Source: DATHWB01 sp040905965
GTDB lineage: Bacteria > Actinomycetota > Acidimicrobiia > Spongiisociales > ZC4RG35
Direction: 5' to 3'
Length of the DNA: 43,495 nt
NCBI GenBank assembly: GCA_040905965.1
Contig: JBBDQP010000033.1
Span: 1 to 43,495, forward strand
Of the stretch, positions 24,152-31,328 are shown piece after piece. Numbering within the stretch: position 1 is the first letter of the stretch; every line of letters begins with the position of its first letter. Below the pieces are notes generated by a model. It saw only the letters and a list, made by a program, of their open reading frames with translations. It was not told the DNA's origin and searched no databases. The position numbers were made by a program, and so were the translations under genes.

Positions 24152-25230
24152 CAGGACGGCCGCGGGTAGACGATGCCGTCCATGAGCTTTCTCGCGGTCC
24201 GAGTGATCCCGGCGCGTTCCACCACGGGAACACCATTGTCGAACCGCATCGTCACCCTCGCCTCGAAGCTGCCGGTGGGGTGCTCGAGGACGACGACGTC
24301 CGACTCTGTGCGGGGGCCAACGACTCCAGCAGCCACGGACCCCGGGATCAGACAGGCGGTGGCGACCGAGACTGCCCCGAGAACCCCGATGGCGTCGTGA
24401 CAGCGGTGCGGGATGAAGGTCCTGGTCGACACCGCTCCCCCCTGACGAGGTGGGGACACGAGGGTCACTTTTGGCACCGTCGCCTCAGACACGTCGCCGA
24501 GGCCCATGAGGGGCCCCGCTTCGAGCCGGATGGCTTCCAGCTTCTCTCGGAGGTCGCCGTCTGTCTCCAGCTGGGCACAAGTCTCGTGGCCGTCGATCCC
24601 CACCGCTGCCGCGACGACGACCACCACCGGCATGCCGTTGTCGACCAGGGTCGCCTCGACGCCGGAGAGGACATCTGTGGGATTCCCGGTGGGCAGGAGG
24701 GATCCCGAACTCGCTCCTGCGATACCTGCGAAGTCGATCTCGATGCGGGCGGCGGACCCGGGGACCCCCGAGATCTCGGTTTCCCCCTCGTAGACCGGGA
24801 GCGAGCCCTGGACGGGAAACATGGCCACCGCCAGGCCGCCGGTGTTGCGCATCAGGATGCGCACCGTGGCCGTTCCGTCCTCGACGCCCGCCAGGCCCCG
24901 CTCGACTGCGAACGGCCCGACCGCGGCCAGCATGTTCCCGCAGTTCTGCCGGTCGGTGACGAACGCCGTTTCGACCCCGACCTGAAGGAAGAGGTACTCG
25001 ACGTCGGCATCGTCGCGATCCGAGGAAGACACGACTGCCACTTTCGTGGTGAGAGGATGCGCACCGCCAACCCCGTCGATCTGTCTCGGATCGGGGCTGC
25101 CCATGATCCGTAGGAGGAGGTCGTCCCTCTCGGCGCTGTTCGCCGGCAGATCGTCTTGGACGAAGAACGCCCCTTTTGACGTGCCGCCGCGCATCAGCAT
25201 GCAGCGGATACCGGCCGTCGTATCAGTCAT
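24151..25230 (-). CDS. ligU: 4-oxalomesaconate tautomerase (PrpF family)
   Basis: A 359-residue PrpF/GalD/LigU-type isomerase that interconverts the tautomers or double-bond isomers of 4-oxalomesaconate. Features are RCMLMRGGTSKGAFF at the N-terminus, GSPDPRQIDGVGGAHPLTTK, FVTDRQNCGNMLAAVGPFA with the conserved Cys, and the second-half KVTLVSPP and CHDAIGVLGAVSVATA. The start ATG 25230 is 71 bases from the divergent galB start. Together with ligI, galB and ligK it forms the full lower route from pyrone dicarboxylate to pyruvate and oxaloacetate. GalD is the name for the Pseudomonas equivalent. Confidence 0.9.
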   Translation of the reverse strand: MTDTTAGIRCMLMRGGTSKGAFFVQDDLPANSAERDDLLLRIMGSPDPRQIDGVGGAHPLTTKVAVVSSSDRDDADVEYLFLQVGVETAFVTDRQNCGNMLAAVGPFAVERGLAGVEDGTATVRILMRNTGGLAVAMFPVQGSLPVYEGETEISGVPGSAARIEIDFAGIAGASSGSLLPTGNPTDVLSGVEATLVDNGMPVVVVVAAAVGIDGHETCAQLETDGDLREKLEAIRLEAGPLMGLGDVSEATVPKVTLVSPPRQGGAVSTRTFIPHRCHDAIGVLGAVSVATACLIPGSVAAGVVGPRTESDVVVLEHPTGSFEARVTMRFDNGVPVVERAGITRTARKLMDGIVYPRPS

Positions 25231-25301
25231 CAGTCTCCAGGTAGCGGGAGAACGCAGATTCTAGGAACAGGCGAGCGATCCTCTGGGATAGGGTTGCTCC
25301 G

Positions 25302-26030
25302 ATGAGTGGAGAATCGCTCTTGGTCGTCAGCGCGCATGTTGGCGATTTCGTGTGGAGGGCTGGCGGCGCCATCGCTCTCTACGCCGCCCGGGGCCATCGG
25401 GCAACGGTGGTATGCCTGGCCTATGGGGAGCGGGGAGAATCCGCCCGCTACTGGCGGCAAGGGATGAGCCTCGACGAGGTCAAGGCAGCCCGCCATCGGG
25501 AGGCGACCGCCGCAGCGGACGTCCTCGGCGCCGAGCTGCAGGCTTTCGACGCTGACGACTACCCGCTCGAAGAGACGCCGGAGCTGGTAGACCGGCTGGT
25601 CAAGCTCTACCGCGAAGTGATGCCAACCGTGGTGCTCACCCATTCCGAGCGAGACCCCTGGAATCGAGACCACGAAACCGCGTATTCCATCGCCACCAAG
25701 GCCCGAATCATCGCCCAGGCCGCAGGATACGACCCGGGCGGCGAGGTTTTGGGAGCACCTCCGGTCTTTCTTTTCGAGCCGCACCAGACCGAATACTGCG
25801 GGTTCATGCCCGATGTGCTCCTCGACATCACAGACGTGTGGGAGAAGAAGCTGGAGGCGATGCGATGCATGGAAGGCCAGCAGCACCTCTGGGACTACTA
25901 CACCGACGTGGCCAAGAGGCGGGGAGTTCAGGCGAAGCGCAACTCCGGGCCCAACCTCGGACTGAAGACCGACACCATGGGGGAGGCATACCAAAGGGTG
26001 TTCCCGCAGGTGGCCGCCGAGCTGGCATGA
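25302..26030 (+). CDS. galB: 4-oxalomesaconate hydratase (PIG-L/LmbE family)
   Basis: A 242-residue PIG-L-fold protein close to Pseudomonas GalB, which hydrates 4-oxalomesaconate to 4-carboxy-4-hydroxy-2-oxoadipate with a bound zinc. Shared features are LVVSAHVGDFVWRAGGAIAL (the His and Asp of the metal site), CLAYGERGESA, LTHSERDPWNRDHETA, EPHQTEYCGFMPD and GQQHLWDYYTDVAKRRGVQA. The LmbE deacetylase alternative is unlikely given the close pattern and neighbours. Its stop overlaps the ligK start by ATGA. Confidence 0.92.
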   Translation: MSGESLLVVSAHVGDFVWRAGGAIALYAARGHRATVVCLAYGERGESARYWRQGMSLDEVKAARHREATAAADVLGAELQAFDADDYPLEETPELVDRLVKLYREVMPTVVLTHSERDPWNRDHETAYSIATKARIIAQAAGYDPGGEVLGAPPVFLFEPHQTEYCGFMPDVLLDITDVWEKKLEAMRCMEGQQHLWDYYTDVAKRRGVQAKRNSGPNLGLKTDTMGEAYQRVFPQVAAELA

Positions 26031-26722
26031 CTCCCAACGTCGTGGTCACCACGATTGATCGTGCCTCCTCGGAAACCATTGCTGGACTGCAGAGAGCGGG
26101 CGTCGCCACGGTCCATGAGGCCTCCAGCCGGGGTGACCTTCTCGACCCCGGGATCAGGCCGATCCAGGCCGGTGTCACCGTCGCCGGGTCGGCGGTCACC
26201 GTGCTGTGCTCCGCCGGGGACAACATGATGATCCATGCCGCCGTCGAGGTGGTGAAACCGGGCGATGTGCTGGTCGTCGCCACCCGAACTCCCTCAACAG
26301 ATGGGATGTTCGGCGAGTTACTCGCAACCTCATTGCGGACAAGGGGCTGTGCCGGCCTGGTCATCGACGCCGGAGTTCGAGATGTGGCCGATCTGCGAGA
26401 ATTGGGATTTCCCGTGTGGTCCCGCGCGATACACGCCCGCGGGACGGTCAAGGAGACCCCGGGAGCCGTCAACGTTCCCATCATTTTTCGAGATACCAGG
26501 ATTGATCCTGGCGATGTGATCGTCGCTGACGACGACGGCGTGGCAGTCGTCAGGAGAGAGGATGCCGCCCGGGTGCTGGTGGCCGCCGAAGATCGACTGG
26601 AGCGCGAGGTGGAGACTCGTCGCCGCCTTGCCGAGGGAGAATTGAGTGTCGATTTCTACGGGCTGCGTGGGAAGCTGAGCCATCTCGGGGTCGAGTGGGT
26701 CGAGCGTCTCGATGTGGACTGA
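26027..26722 (+). CDS. ligK: 4-carboxy-4-hydroxy-2-oxoadipate aldolase (RraA-like)
   Basis: A 231-residue RraA-fold protein. LigK/GalC cleaves 4-carboxy-4-hydroxy-2-oxoadipate to pyruvate and oxaloacetate with a divalent metal. The pattern includes AGVATVHEASSRGDLLDPGI, GSAVTVLCSAGDNMMIHAAV, GELLATSLRTRGCAGLVIDAG-type segments with the Arg/Asp metal site (VIDAGVRDVADL), and a C-terminal ADDDGVAVV. The ATG at 26027 overlaps the galB stop; the longer frame upstream is a shadow in galB. This is the last gene of the aromatic block, followed by a hairpin at 26768. Confidence 0.9.
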   Translation: MTPNVVVTTIDRASSETIAGLQRAGVATVHEASSRGDLLDPGIRPIQAGVTVAGSAVTVLCSAGDNMMIHAAVEVVKPGDVLVVATRTPSTDGMFGELLATSLRTRGCAGLVIDAGVRDVADLRELGFPVWSRAIHARGTVKETPGAVNVPIIFRDTRIDPGDVIVADDDGVAVVRREDAARVLVAAEDRLEREVETRRRLAEGELSVDFYGLRGKLSHLGVEWVERLDVD

Positions 26723-26767
26723 GCCAACGAAGACCCTCACTCCCTGGAGAGGACGCGACACCCAAAT

Positions 26768-26796
26768 GTGGTCTGGAACCCTGGGTTTCAGACCAC
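26768..26796 (+). terminator. Hairpin with AACCCTGGGTT core after ligK
   Basis: GTGGTCTG and CAGACCAC pair around a core containing AACCCTGGGTT (26777-26787), giving a long stem with one G-U pair and a tiny loop. It lies 45 bases after the ligK stop. There is no T-run. The same 11-base core occurs in two other intergenic hairpins (31256-31266 and 32751-32761). Confidence 0.5.
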
Positions 26797-26809
26797 GGCT
26801 AGTGTGGTC
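26791..26809 (+). repeat. Right copy of imperfect 19-bp direct repeat at island edge
   Basis: GACCACGGCTAGTGTGGTC matches the left copy at 2179-2197 in 16 of 19 positions, same orientation. It lies just before the relic tadG and partly overlaps the right arm of the hairpin at 26768-26796. Confidence 0.45.
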
Positions 26810-26827
26810 GGGGGCACGGGTTTGGGG

Positions 26828-26999
26828 GGCGAACGGCGCTCCGTCACCTTTTGGCTGCTCGGATCACCTCGACTCCGACGGTGTGACAGTCACCGTATCG
26901 GTCACACGGACCGTCGAAACGGCGTTGCTGGGTCTGGCAGGCCGGGACTTGGTGACGGTGGGCGCCGCCTCGCGGGCCACTGCCACCCTGGGAGACTGA
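26828..26999 (+). pseudogene. Relic tadG-like gene with internal deletion
   Basis: The 5' part encodes GERRSVTFWLLG, matching RERGSVTFWVLG of the gene at 1724. After 26861 the frame changes and the rest encodes DSDGVTVTVSVTRTVETALL and the end ATATLGD, matching the end of the first copy (DGVTVRVSLTRQVETALLGL). The middle of the gene, including the membrane helix, is missing. Many differences are in third codon positions, so it is an old tandem paralogue, not a recent copy. The 159 bases after it (27000-27158) hold no gene that I can see. Confidence 0.7.
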
Positions 27000-27158
27000 G
27001 CTGGCACCGTCCGAATCTTCACTAGCCGCCAAAACCGCCTCCGGAGGTGCTCGGTGGCGGGCGATCAAGTGGGACTGGATCAAGGAGAGCGGAGATCTTG
27101 TCGGACCAGGTTGCAGCTCGGTCTCGAGCTGGGGAGAGACTCCGTCAAGGGACTGCTA

Positions 27159-27464
27159 CTAGGCGATCTGGATTCGCTTGTCGCCCATTTCGACTTCGAC
27201 CCTCAAGTTTCCGCCCATGGCCTCGGCGTATCGCCTGAGCGTGCCTATTTGTGCTCGGTCGACATCGCCACGCTCGATCTTCGACACGCGGTTTTGACTC
27301 ACATGCAAACGGCCCGCGAGTTCCACTTGGGTCAGATCCATCTCTTCACGCAGCTCACGAAGCTGATAGGCCCTGACCTCTTCGACCATTCGATGCTTGT
27401 GGGCATCAACGGCCTCACGGTCAACGGGACGCTCAGCAACCAGATCTTTGAGTGACTTAGCCAT
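27159..27464 (-). CDS. XRE-family antitoxin-like protein (HigA type)
   Basis: A 101-residue protein with a central helix-turn-helix (MDLTQVELAGRLHVSQNRVS followed by KIERGD). It has the usual size and arrangement of HigA/RelB-type antitoxins that follow a Gp49-like toxin. The start ATG 27464 has GAGGAG upstream; the longer frame to 27479 runs through that site. The expected toxin gene upstream is reduced to a 27-codon stub whose stop overlaps the start of this gene. It therefore appears to be an orphan regulator. Confidence 0.75.
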   Translation of the reverse strand: MAKSLKDLVAERPVDREAVDAHKHRMVEEVRAYQLRELREEMDLTQVELAGRLHVSQNRVSKIERGDVDRAQIGTLRRYAEAMGGNLRVEVEMGDKRIQIA

Positions 27465-27540
27465 TCTTCTTCTCCTCAAGACTTTTCAGGTGTTCGTCGT
27501 ATAGGTCGTCTGCGACCAGTTCGACATCTATCTCCCACAC
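27457..27540 (-). pseudogene. Possible toxin stub (Gp49/HigB-like N-terminus)
   Basis: A 27-codon frame from GTG 27540 begins VWEIDVELVADDLYDEHL and ends LEEKKNG just inside the antitoxin start. N-termini such as WEVxFTxEF...W..L are typical of Gp49/HigB toxins, which are about 100 residues long, so most of the toxin seems lost. No ribosome site is visible. A chance short frame is possible. Confidence 0.35.
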
Positions 27541-27639
27541 GGAGGGAGCCTACAACGCCTGCGTATTAAAACACAAGGGGTTTGCCGAACATCTGGTCTG
27601 ACGGTGTGTTGTGCGGTGCCCGCGAGGTGTCTCTCATCG

Positions 27640-27688
27640 CCACCCTCGGCGACTGAGCGGGCACCGTCGGGAACCGAATTTTCACTAC
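27640..27688 (+). pseudogene. Third copy of the tadG 3' end and following spacer
   Basis: GCCACCCTCGGCGACTGA (ATLGD stop) followed by GCGGGCACCGTC and TTTTCACTA matches 26981-27024 (ATLGD stop, GCTGGCACCGTC, TCTTCACTA) with a few differences and a small gap. The HigA gene lies between the two copies. The copy here runs into the suf promoter. Confidence 0.5.
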
Positions 27689-27698
27689 CTGGGTAGTG
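27683..27698. promoter_or_regulatory. CACTA-N6-TAGTG operator before sufD
   Basis: CACTACCTGGGTAGTG is a perfect inverted repeat with seven-base arms, 19 bases before the sufD GTG. A TACGAT -10-like element follows (27703-27708), so the site would cover the core promoter and the mRNA may be leaderless. The same CACTA-N6-TAGTG pattern precedes the second suf module. Confidence 0.6.
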
Positions 27699-27717
27699 CG
27701 AATACGATCGCGGTCCC

Positions 27718-28992
27718 GTGACTGACACCTCCCTCGCACTCGATCGCGCCACCAACGAGGCACGCGCAAAGACCGTTTCGGCCGATATGGCCGGGCCGAT
27801 GGCCGCCGCGTATCAGGTCTTCGAGGCGACCGAGATGCCACATCCGAAGAGCGAGCAGTGGAAGTATCTCGAGATCGACCTCGACCTCGCCGGCCTGGCG
27901 CTCGCCGACGCAGGCACCCCGCTGCCACCCGGCGACTTTCTCTCCGCACTCACCGACCGATCGGCCACCGTCACCATCGTCGACGGCGCCGTGACCGAAG
28001 CGACCGCAGACGATCCGATCTCGGTGGAGCGGATCGCCACACTCTCCGGTGACAATCTCACACGCATCATCGACCTCTTCGAACCCGGGCGGGACAAGTT
28101 CGCAGCCGCTCGCGCCGCCTTCGGTGCCGACGGCGTGCGGGTCCGTATCCCCGACGGCGCAGAGATCGAAGCCCCGGTCGTCATCGACATCCAGGCCACC
28201 CAGCCCGGGGCCTCGTTCCCTTACGTGTCGATCGAGGCGGGCACCAACGCCGGCTGTCCGGTGGTTGTGGTCTACCGGTCGGCTCCCGGCGTCGACCTGG
28301 TCGTCTCCCCGCAGATCGGTCTGCATCTGGGGGACGGCGCCCGCATCCGCTTCGTCGGCGTCCAGAGCCTCGATCTGGCCGCCACCGGTGTCGTCCACCA
28401 GCGGGTGGTCCTCGGCCGCGATGCCTCGGTGCAACTGGGGGAAGTCGGACTCGGCGGCCATCTGGGTCGTCTCGACCTGGTCATCGACCACATCGGTGAC
28501 GGGTGTTCGAGCGAGGTGGTCGGCGTGTACTTCGGTGAACGCGACCAGACCCTCGACTACCGGATGGTCCTGCATCACCAAGGCAAGCGCACCTCATCGA
28601 ACGTGCTCCTGAAGGGTGCGGTCGAGGACTCAGCCCAGTCCGTGTTCGTCGGGCTCCTCAAGATCGACAAGGACGCCACCCGGACGTCGGCGTTCGAAAC
28701 CAACCGCAACCTCGTGTTGTCCGAGGACGCCAAGGCCCATTCCGTTCCCAACCTCGAGATCGAATGTGACGATGTCATCTGCGGTCACGGGTCTTCGGTC
28801 GGTCCGTTGGAAGAAGAACACCTCTACTACTTGATGTCCCGGGGAATCCCGAAGATGAAGGGTGAGCAGATGCTCATCAAAGGGTTCTTCCAGGAGATCA
28901 TCGACCGACTCCCGGTGCACGGTCTGGAAACGGCGGTCGCCACCGAGATCTTCAGCCGGTTCGTCACAGCCCAGGAAGAGGGCCGCGTCTGA
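27718..28992 (+). CDS. sufD: Fe-S cluster assembly scaffold protein SufD
   Basis: A 424-residue SufB/SufD-family protein, part of the SufBCD scaffold. PHPKSEQWKYLEIDLDLAGL near residue 40 is the SufD-type N-terminus. The beta-helix core and the C-terminal NRNLVLSEDAKAHSVPNLEI, CDDVICGHGSSVGPLEEEHLYYLMSRG and LIKGFF are family hallmarks. It starts at GTG 27718 close behind the suspected operator. SufB, which usually precedes it, is not in the window. Confidence 0.9.
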   Translation: MTDTSLALDRATNEARAKTVSADMAGPMAAAYQVFEATEMPHPKSEQWKYLEIDLDLAGLALADAGTPLPPGDFLSALTDRSATVTIVDGAVTEATADDPISVERIATLSGDNLTRIIDLFEPGRDKFAAARAAFGADGVRVRIPDGAEIEAPVVIDIQATQPGASFPYVSIEAGTNAGCPVVVVYRSAPGVDLVVSPQIGLHLGDGARIRFVGVQSLDLAATGVVHQRVVLGRDASVQLGEVGLGGHLGRLDLVIDHIGDGCSSEVVGVYFGERDQTLDYRMVLHHQGKRTSSNVLLKGAVEDSAQSVFVGLLKIDKDATRTSAFETNRNLVLSEDAKAHSVPNLEIECDDVICGHGSSVGPLEEEHLYYLMSRGIPKMKGEQMLIKGFFQEIIDRLPVHGLETAVATEIFSRFVTAQEEGRV

Positions 28993-29300
28993 TGTGGCTC
29001 GAAGTCTTTCGCGAAGAAGAGGTGGCCGACGGCGCCGGAGTGCGGGTGGACGTGGGCGACCATCGCATCGCAGTGTTCCGCGACGGAGAGACCCTGTACG
29101 CGGTCGGCGACCGCTGCTCGCACGCCGAGGCGTCGCTGTCGGAAGGTGATGTCTTCGACGGCGAAGTCGAATGTCCCCGACACGGGGCCACGTTCGACCT
29201 CGCCAGCGGCAAGGCCAAGTCCCTCCCCGCAACCAAGCCGATTCCCACGTATCGGGTGCGCACCCGGGAGGGTGTCGTCGAAATCGAGGTGTCGCAGTGA
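28992..29300 (+). CDS. Rieske-type ferredoxin of the suf operon
   Basis: A 102-residue small Rieske [2Fe-2S] protein. Cluster ligands are in DRCSHAEASL (C-x-H) and VECPRHGATFDL (C-x2-H). The fold is that of the ferredoxin components of aromatic-ring dioxygenases (BphF-like), but its place between sufD and sufC is a common actinobacterial suf arrangement. It probably donates electrons to Fe-S assembly. The ATG overlaps the sufD stop by one base (TGATG). No dioxygenase gene is adjacent. Confidence 0.9.
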   Translation: MWLEVFREEEVADGAGVRVDVGDHRIAVFRDGETLYAVGDRCSHAEASLSEGDVFDGEVECPRHGATFDLASGKAKSLPATKPIPTYRVRTREGVVEIEVSQ

Positions 29301-30091
29301 ACGGTCTCGCAGTCAAAGACCTGAAGGCCACGGTCGGATCCGTATCGATCCTCGAAGGGCTTGACCTGGAGGTCCCGTTCGGCGAGATCCACGCAATCAT
29401 GGGTCCCAACGGATCGGGAAAGTCCACGCTGTGTCACGTCCTGACCGGGCATTCGGCGTACACGGTCACAGGCTCTGCGAGTGTCGGGGGCGTCGACATC
29501 CTCGACAAGCCGGTCGACGAGCGTTCCCGCCTCGGGCTCATGCACGGCTTCCAATACCCGGTGGAGATCCCCGGCATTCGACTCGACGAACTGGTGCGAG
29601 AGGCCGCCTACGAACGGGGCGTCGACGATGCCGAGTTCGAGAGCCGGCTGGCGGACGCCGCCGAAAAGTTTGATATGACCCGCTTCCTCGATCGTTCGAT
29701 CAACAACGACCTGTCCGGTGGGGAGAAGAAGCGCTCGGAGATCTTCCAGATGGCGGTGCTTGGCCCGAAGATCGTGCTGTTGGACGAGATCGACTCCGGG
29801 CTCGACATCGACGCTGTCAAGCAGGTGGCAGAAGCCGTCGAGGCGATGAGGAGCCCCGAGGTGGGTGTGCTGATGATCACCCACTACTCACGCATCCTCA
29901 AGTACTTGTCGCCCGACCGGGTCCACGTGATGATCAAGGGCAGGATCGTCGAGTCAGGCGGTCCGGAGCTGGCCGACGAGCTCGAAGACGGCGGGTACGA
30001 CGCCATTCGCGCCCGTCTCGGAATCGAACTCGAGTCTGCCGCACCCCAGAAACGCCCGGCGGATTTCTTCACCGACACCCCGTTCGACTGA
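29297..30091 (+). CDS. sufC: Fe-S assembly ATPase SufC (copy 1)
   Basis: A 264-residue ABC-type ATPase. Walker A is GPNGSGKST, the SufC-type Q-loop segment is GFQYPVEIPGI, the signature is LSGGEKKRSEI and Walker B is IVLLDEIDSGLD; ITHYSRIL carries the switch His. The GTG at 29297 overlaps the Rieske stop by four bases. The C-terminus is about 15 residues longer than in the second SufC of this window (34439-35188). It closes the first suf module. Confidence 0.93.
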   Translation: MNGLAVKDLKATVGSVSILEGLDLEVPFGEIHAIMGPNGSGKSTLCHVLTGHSAYTVTGSASVGGVDILDKPVDERSRLGLMHGFQYPVEIPGIRLDELVREAAYERGVDDAEFESRLADAAEKFDMTRFLDRSINNDLSGGEKKRSEIFQMAVLGPKIVLLDEIDSGLDIDAVKQVAEAVEAMRSPEVGVLMITHYSRILKYLSPDRVHVMIKGRIVESGGPELADELEDGGYDAIRARLGIELESAAPQKRPADFFTDTPFD

Positions 30092-30147
30092 GCGATGCCT
30101 TCGCGCCGATGCAATGAGTTCGGGTTTCGCGCTCTAGATTTCTCCTG

Positions 30148-31242
30148 ATGGCGACCGCTCGACACCGTTGGCTGCTCGATCTCACTCATCTTCCGACGAC
30201 CTCGGGACTCGAACATCGCGTCGTCGACTGGGTGAAGGCGTGGGTGGAGCGGCGCGAAGACCTCAAGCTGGCCACCGACGCGTCGGGCAACCTGCTCATC
30301 ACGGTGAAAGGGCGAAAGTCGAAGACCGCACCTGTCATCGCCGTCGCCCACATGGACCATCCGGGGTTCGTCGTCGAATCTCTCGGCGGCCGTGACGTGA
30401 CCGCCGCCTTCCGGGGCGGGGTCATGCCCCAGTACTTCCCCGGAGCGGCAGTCGAGTTCTTCGACATCCGGGACGGCCGCCACGCCGGAAAGGTCGTCGA
30501 CTACGACTCGTCCACCAAGAAGGCGGTCATCCAGTTGAAGATGCCGACGTCGGTCCTGGGGATCGGCTCGATCGGACGGTGGCGGTTCGGTCCCCCCAAG
30601 CTGGGCGTGAAGCGAGGCCGGTTGTATGCCCCGGCCTGCGACGATCTCGCCGGTGTCGCGGCGGCACTCACGGCTCTCGACCAGGCCAGGAAGAAGCCGG
30701 AGCTGAAGCATTTCGGGGTGCTCCTCACGCGGGGCGAGGAGGAGGGCCTGCTGGGGGCGATCGGGGCGGCCCGGGACGGGACGTGTCCGGAGGGGTCGAG
30801 GGTGCTGTCCATCGAGACATCGCGCAGCTTCGCCGATTCGCCGATCGGCGGCGGTCCGATCGTGCGGGTGGGCGACGTTTCGACCGTTTTCGATTCCGAC
30901 CTGACCAATCGGGTCACCGAAGTCGCACGCGAGTCCAACCTCGTCCATCAGCGCAAGCTGATGGCGGGCGGGACGTGCGAAGCGACTGCGTTCAGCGCCT
31001 ACGGGATCCCCACCACCGGCCTCTGTCTGGCGTTGGGCAACTATCACAACATGGTCGACATCGACGGGGTGAAGGCGGGAACGGCGAAAGCCCAACTCGA
31101 GCCGGAGGTGATCTCCCTCGACGACTTCGACGGGCTGGTGACGCTGATGCTGGCGGCCGCCAAAGGGATCGACGAGGCGGGCTCCGATCTCCGCACCCGC
31201 CTCGACGCCTCGTACGACTCCCGCTCCCACCTCCTCAACTGA
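30148..31242 (+). CDS. M42-family metallopeptidase
   Basis: A 364-residue protein of the FrvX/glutamyl aminopeptidase type. Metal and catalytic residues are visible in order: AVAHMDHPGF (His and Asp), CDDLAGVAAAL (bridging Asp), RGEEEGLLG (catalytic and metal Glu), SIETSRS and the C-terminal GNYHNMVD (His). It would trim peptides in the cytosol with two metal ions. The ATG has no clear ribosome site. It is 56 bases downstream of sufC and ends at a strong terminator. Confidence 0.85.
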   Translation: MATARHRWLLDLTHLPTTSGLEHRVVDWVKAWVERREDLKLATDASGNLLITVKGRKSKTAPVIAVAHMDHPGFVVESLGGRDVTAAFRGGVMPQYFPGAAVEFFDIRDGRHAGKVVDYDSSTKKAVIQLKMPTSVLGIGSIGRWRFGPPKLGVKRGRLYAPACDDLAGVAAALTALDQARKKPELKHFGVLLTRGEEEGLLGAIGAARDGTCPEGSRVLSIETSRSFADSPIGGGPIVRVGDVSTVFDSDLTNRVTEVARESNLVHQRKLMAGGTCEATAFSAYGIPTTGLCLALGNYHNMVDIDGVKAGTAKAQLEPEVISLDDFDGLVTLMLAAAKGIDEAGSDLRTRLDASYDSRSHLLN

Positions 31243-31280
31243 AAAGGGCCCCCTGAACCCTGGGTTGGCGGGGTCCTTTT
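31242..31280 (+). terminator. Intrinsic terminator after the M42 peptidase gene
   Basis: AAAAGGGCCCC (31242-31252) pairs with GGGGTCCTTTT (31270-31280), 11 bp with one G-U pair. The loop contains AACCCTGGGTT, which can fold further. The T-run at the end fits a rho-independent terminator, and the A-run at the start may make it work in both directions. Confidence 0.85.
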
Positions 31281-31328
31281 GGAGGGCGGTTAGCGTTCGG
31301 GCCAGAGTTATCCCAAGGAGCCGAGCAA

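Larger units (their letters stand above)
2166..26760. other. Putative genomic island for aromatic catabolism
   Basis: A 24.6-kb block of transport, regulation and catabolic genes lies between an intact tadG-like gene and a deleted tadG copy. An imperfect 19-bp direct repeat occurs just inside the left edge (2179-2197) and just outside the right edge (26791-26809). A second short match (TGTGGTCTGGA) occurs at 2191-2201 and 26767-26777. No integrase, transposase or tRNA is visible, so the entry mechanism is unknown. The island interpretation is inference from context and repeats. Confidence 0.5.

Noticed and set aside
25231..25301. Possible fourth IclR operator between ligU and galB
   Set aside because: I looked for GTTCG-N5-CGMAC and AGCGTAC here and found neither; control of the lower pathway stays open.
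2166..26760. Integrase, transposase, tRNA or terminal inverted repeats for the island
   Set aside because: None could be recognised on either strand, so no mobile element type is named.
28992..29300. Rieske ferredoxin as part of an aromatic-ring dioxygenase
   Set aside because: It is locked between sufD and sufC with overlaps and no oxygenase gene is near; a suf role is more likely.
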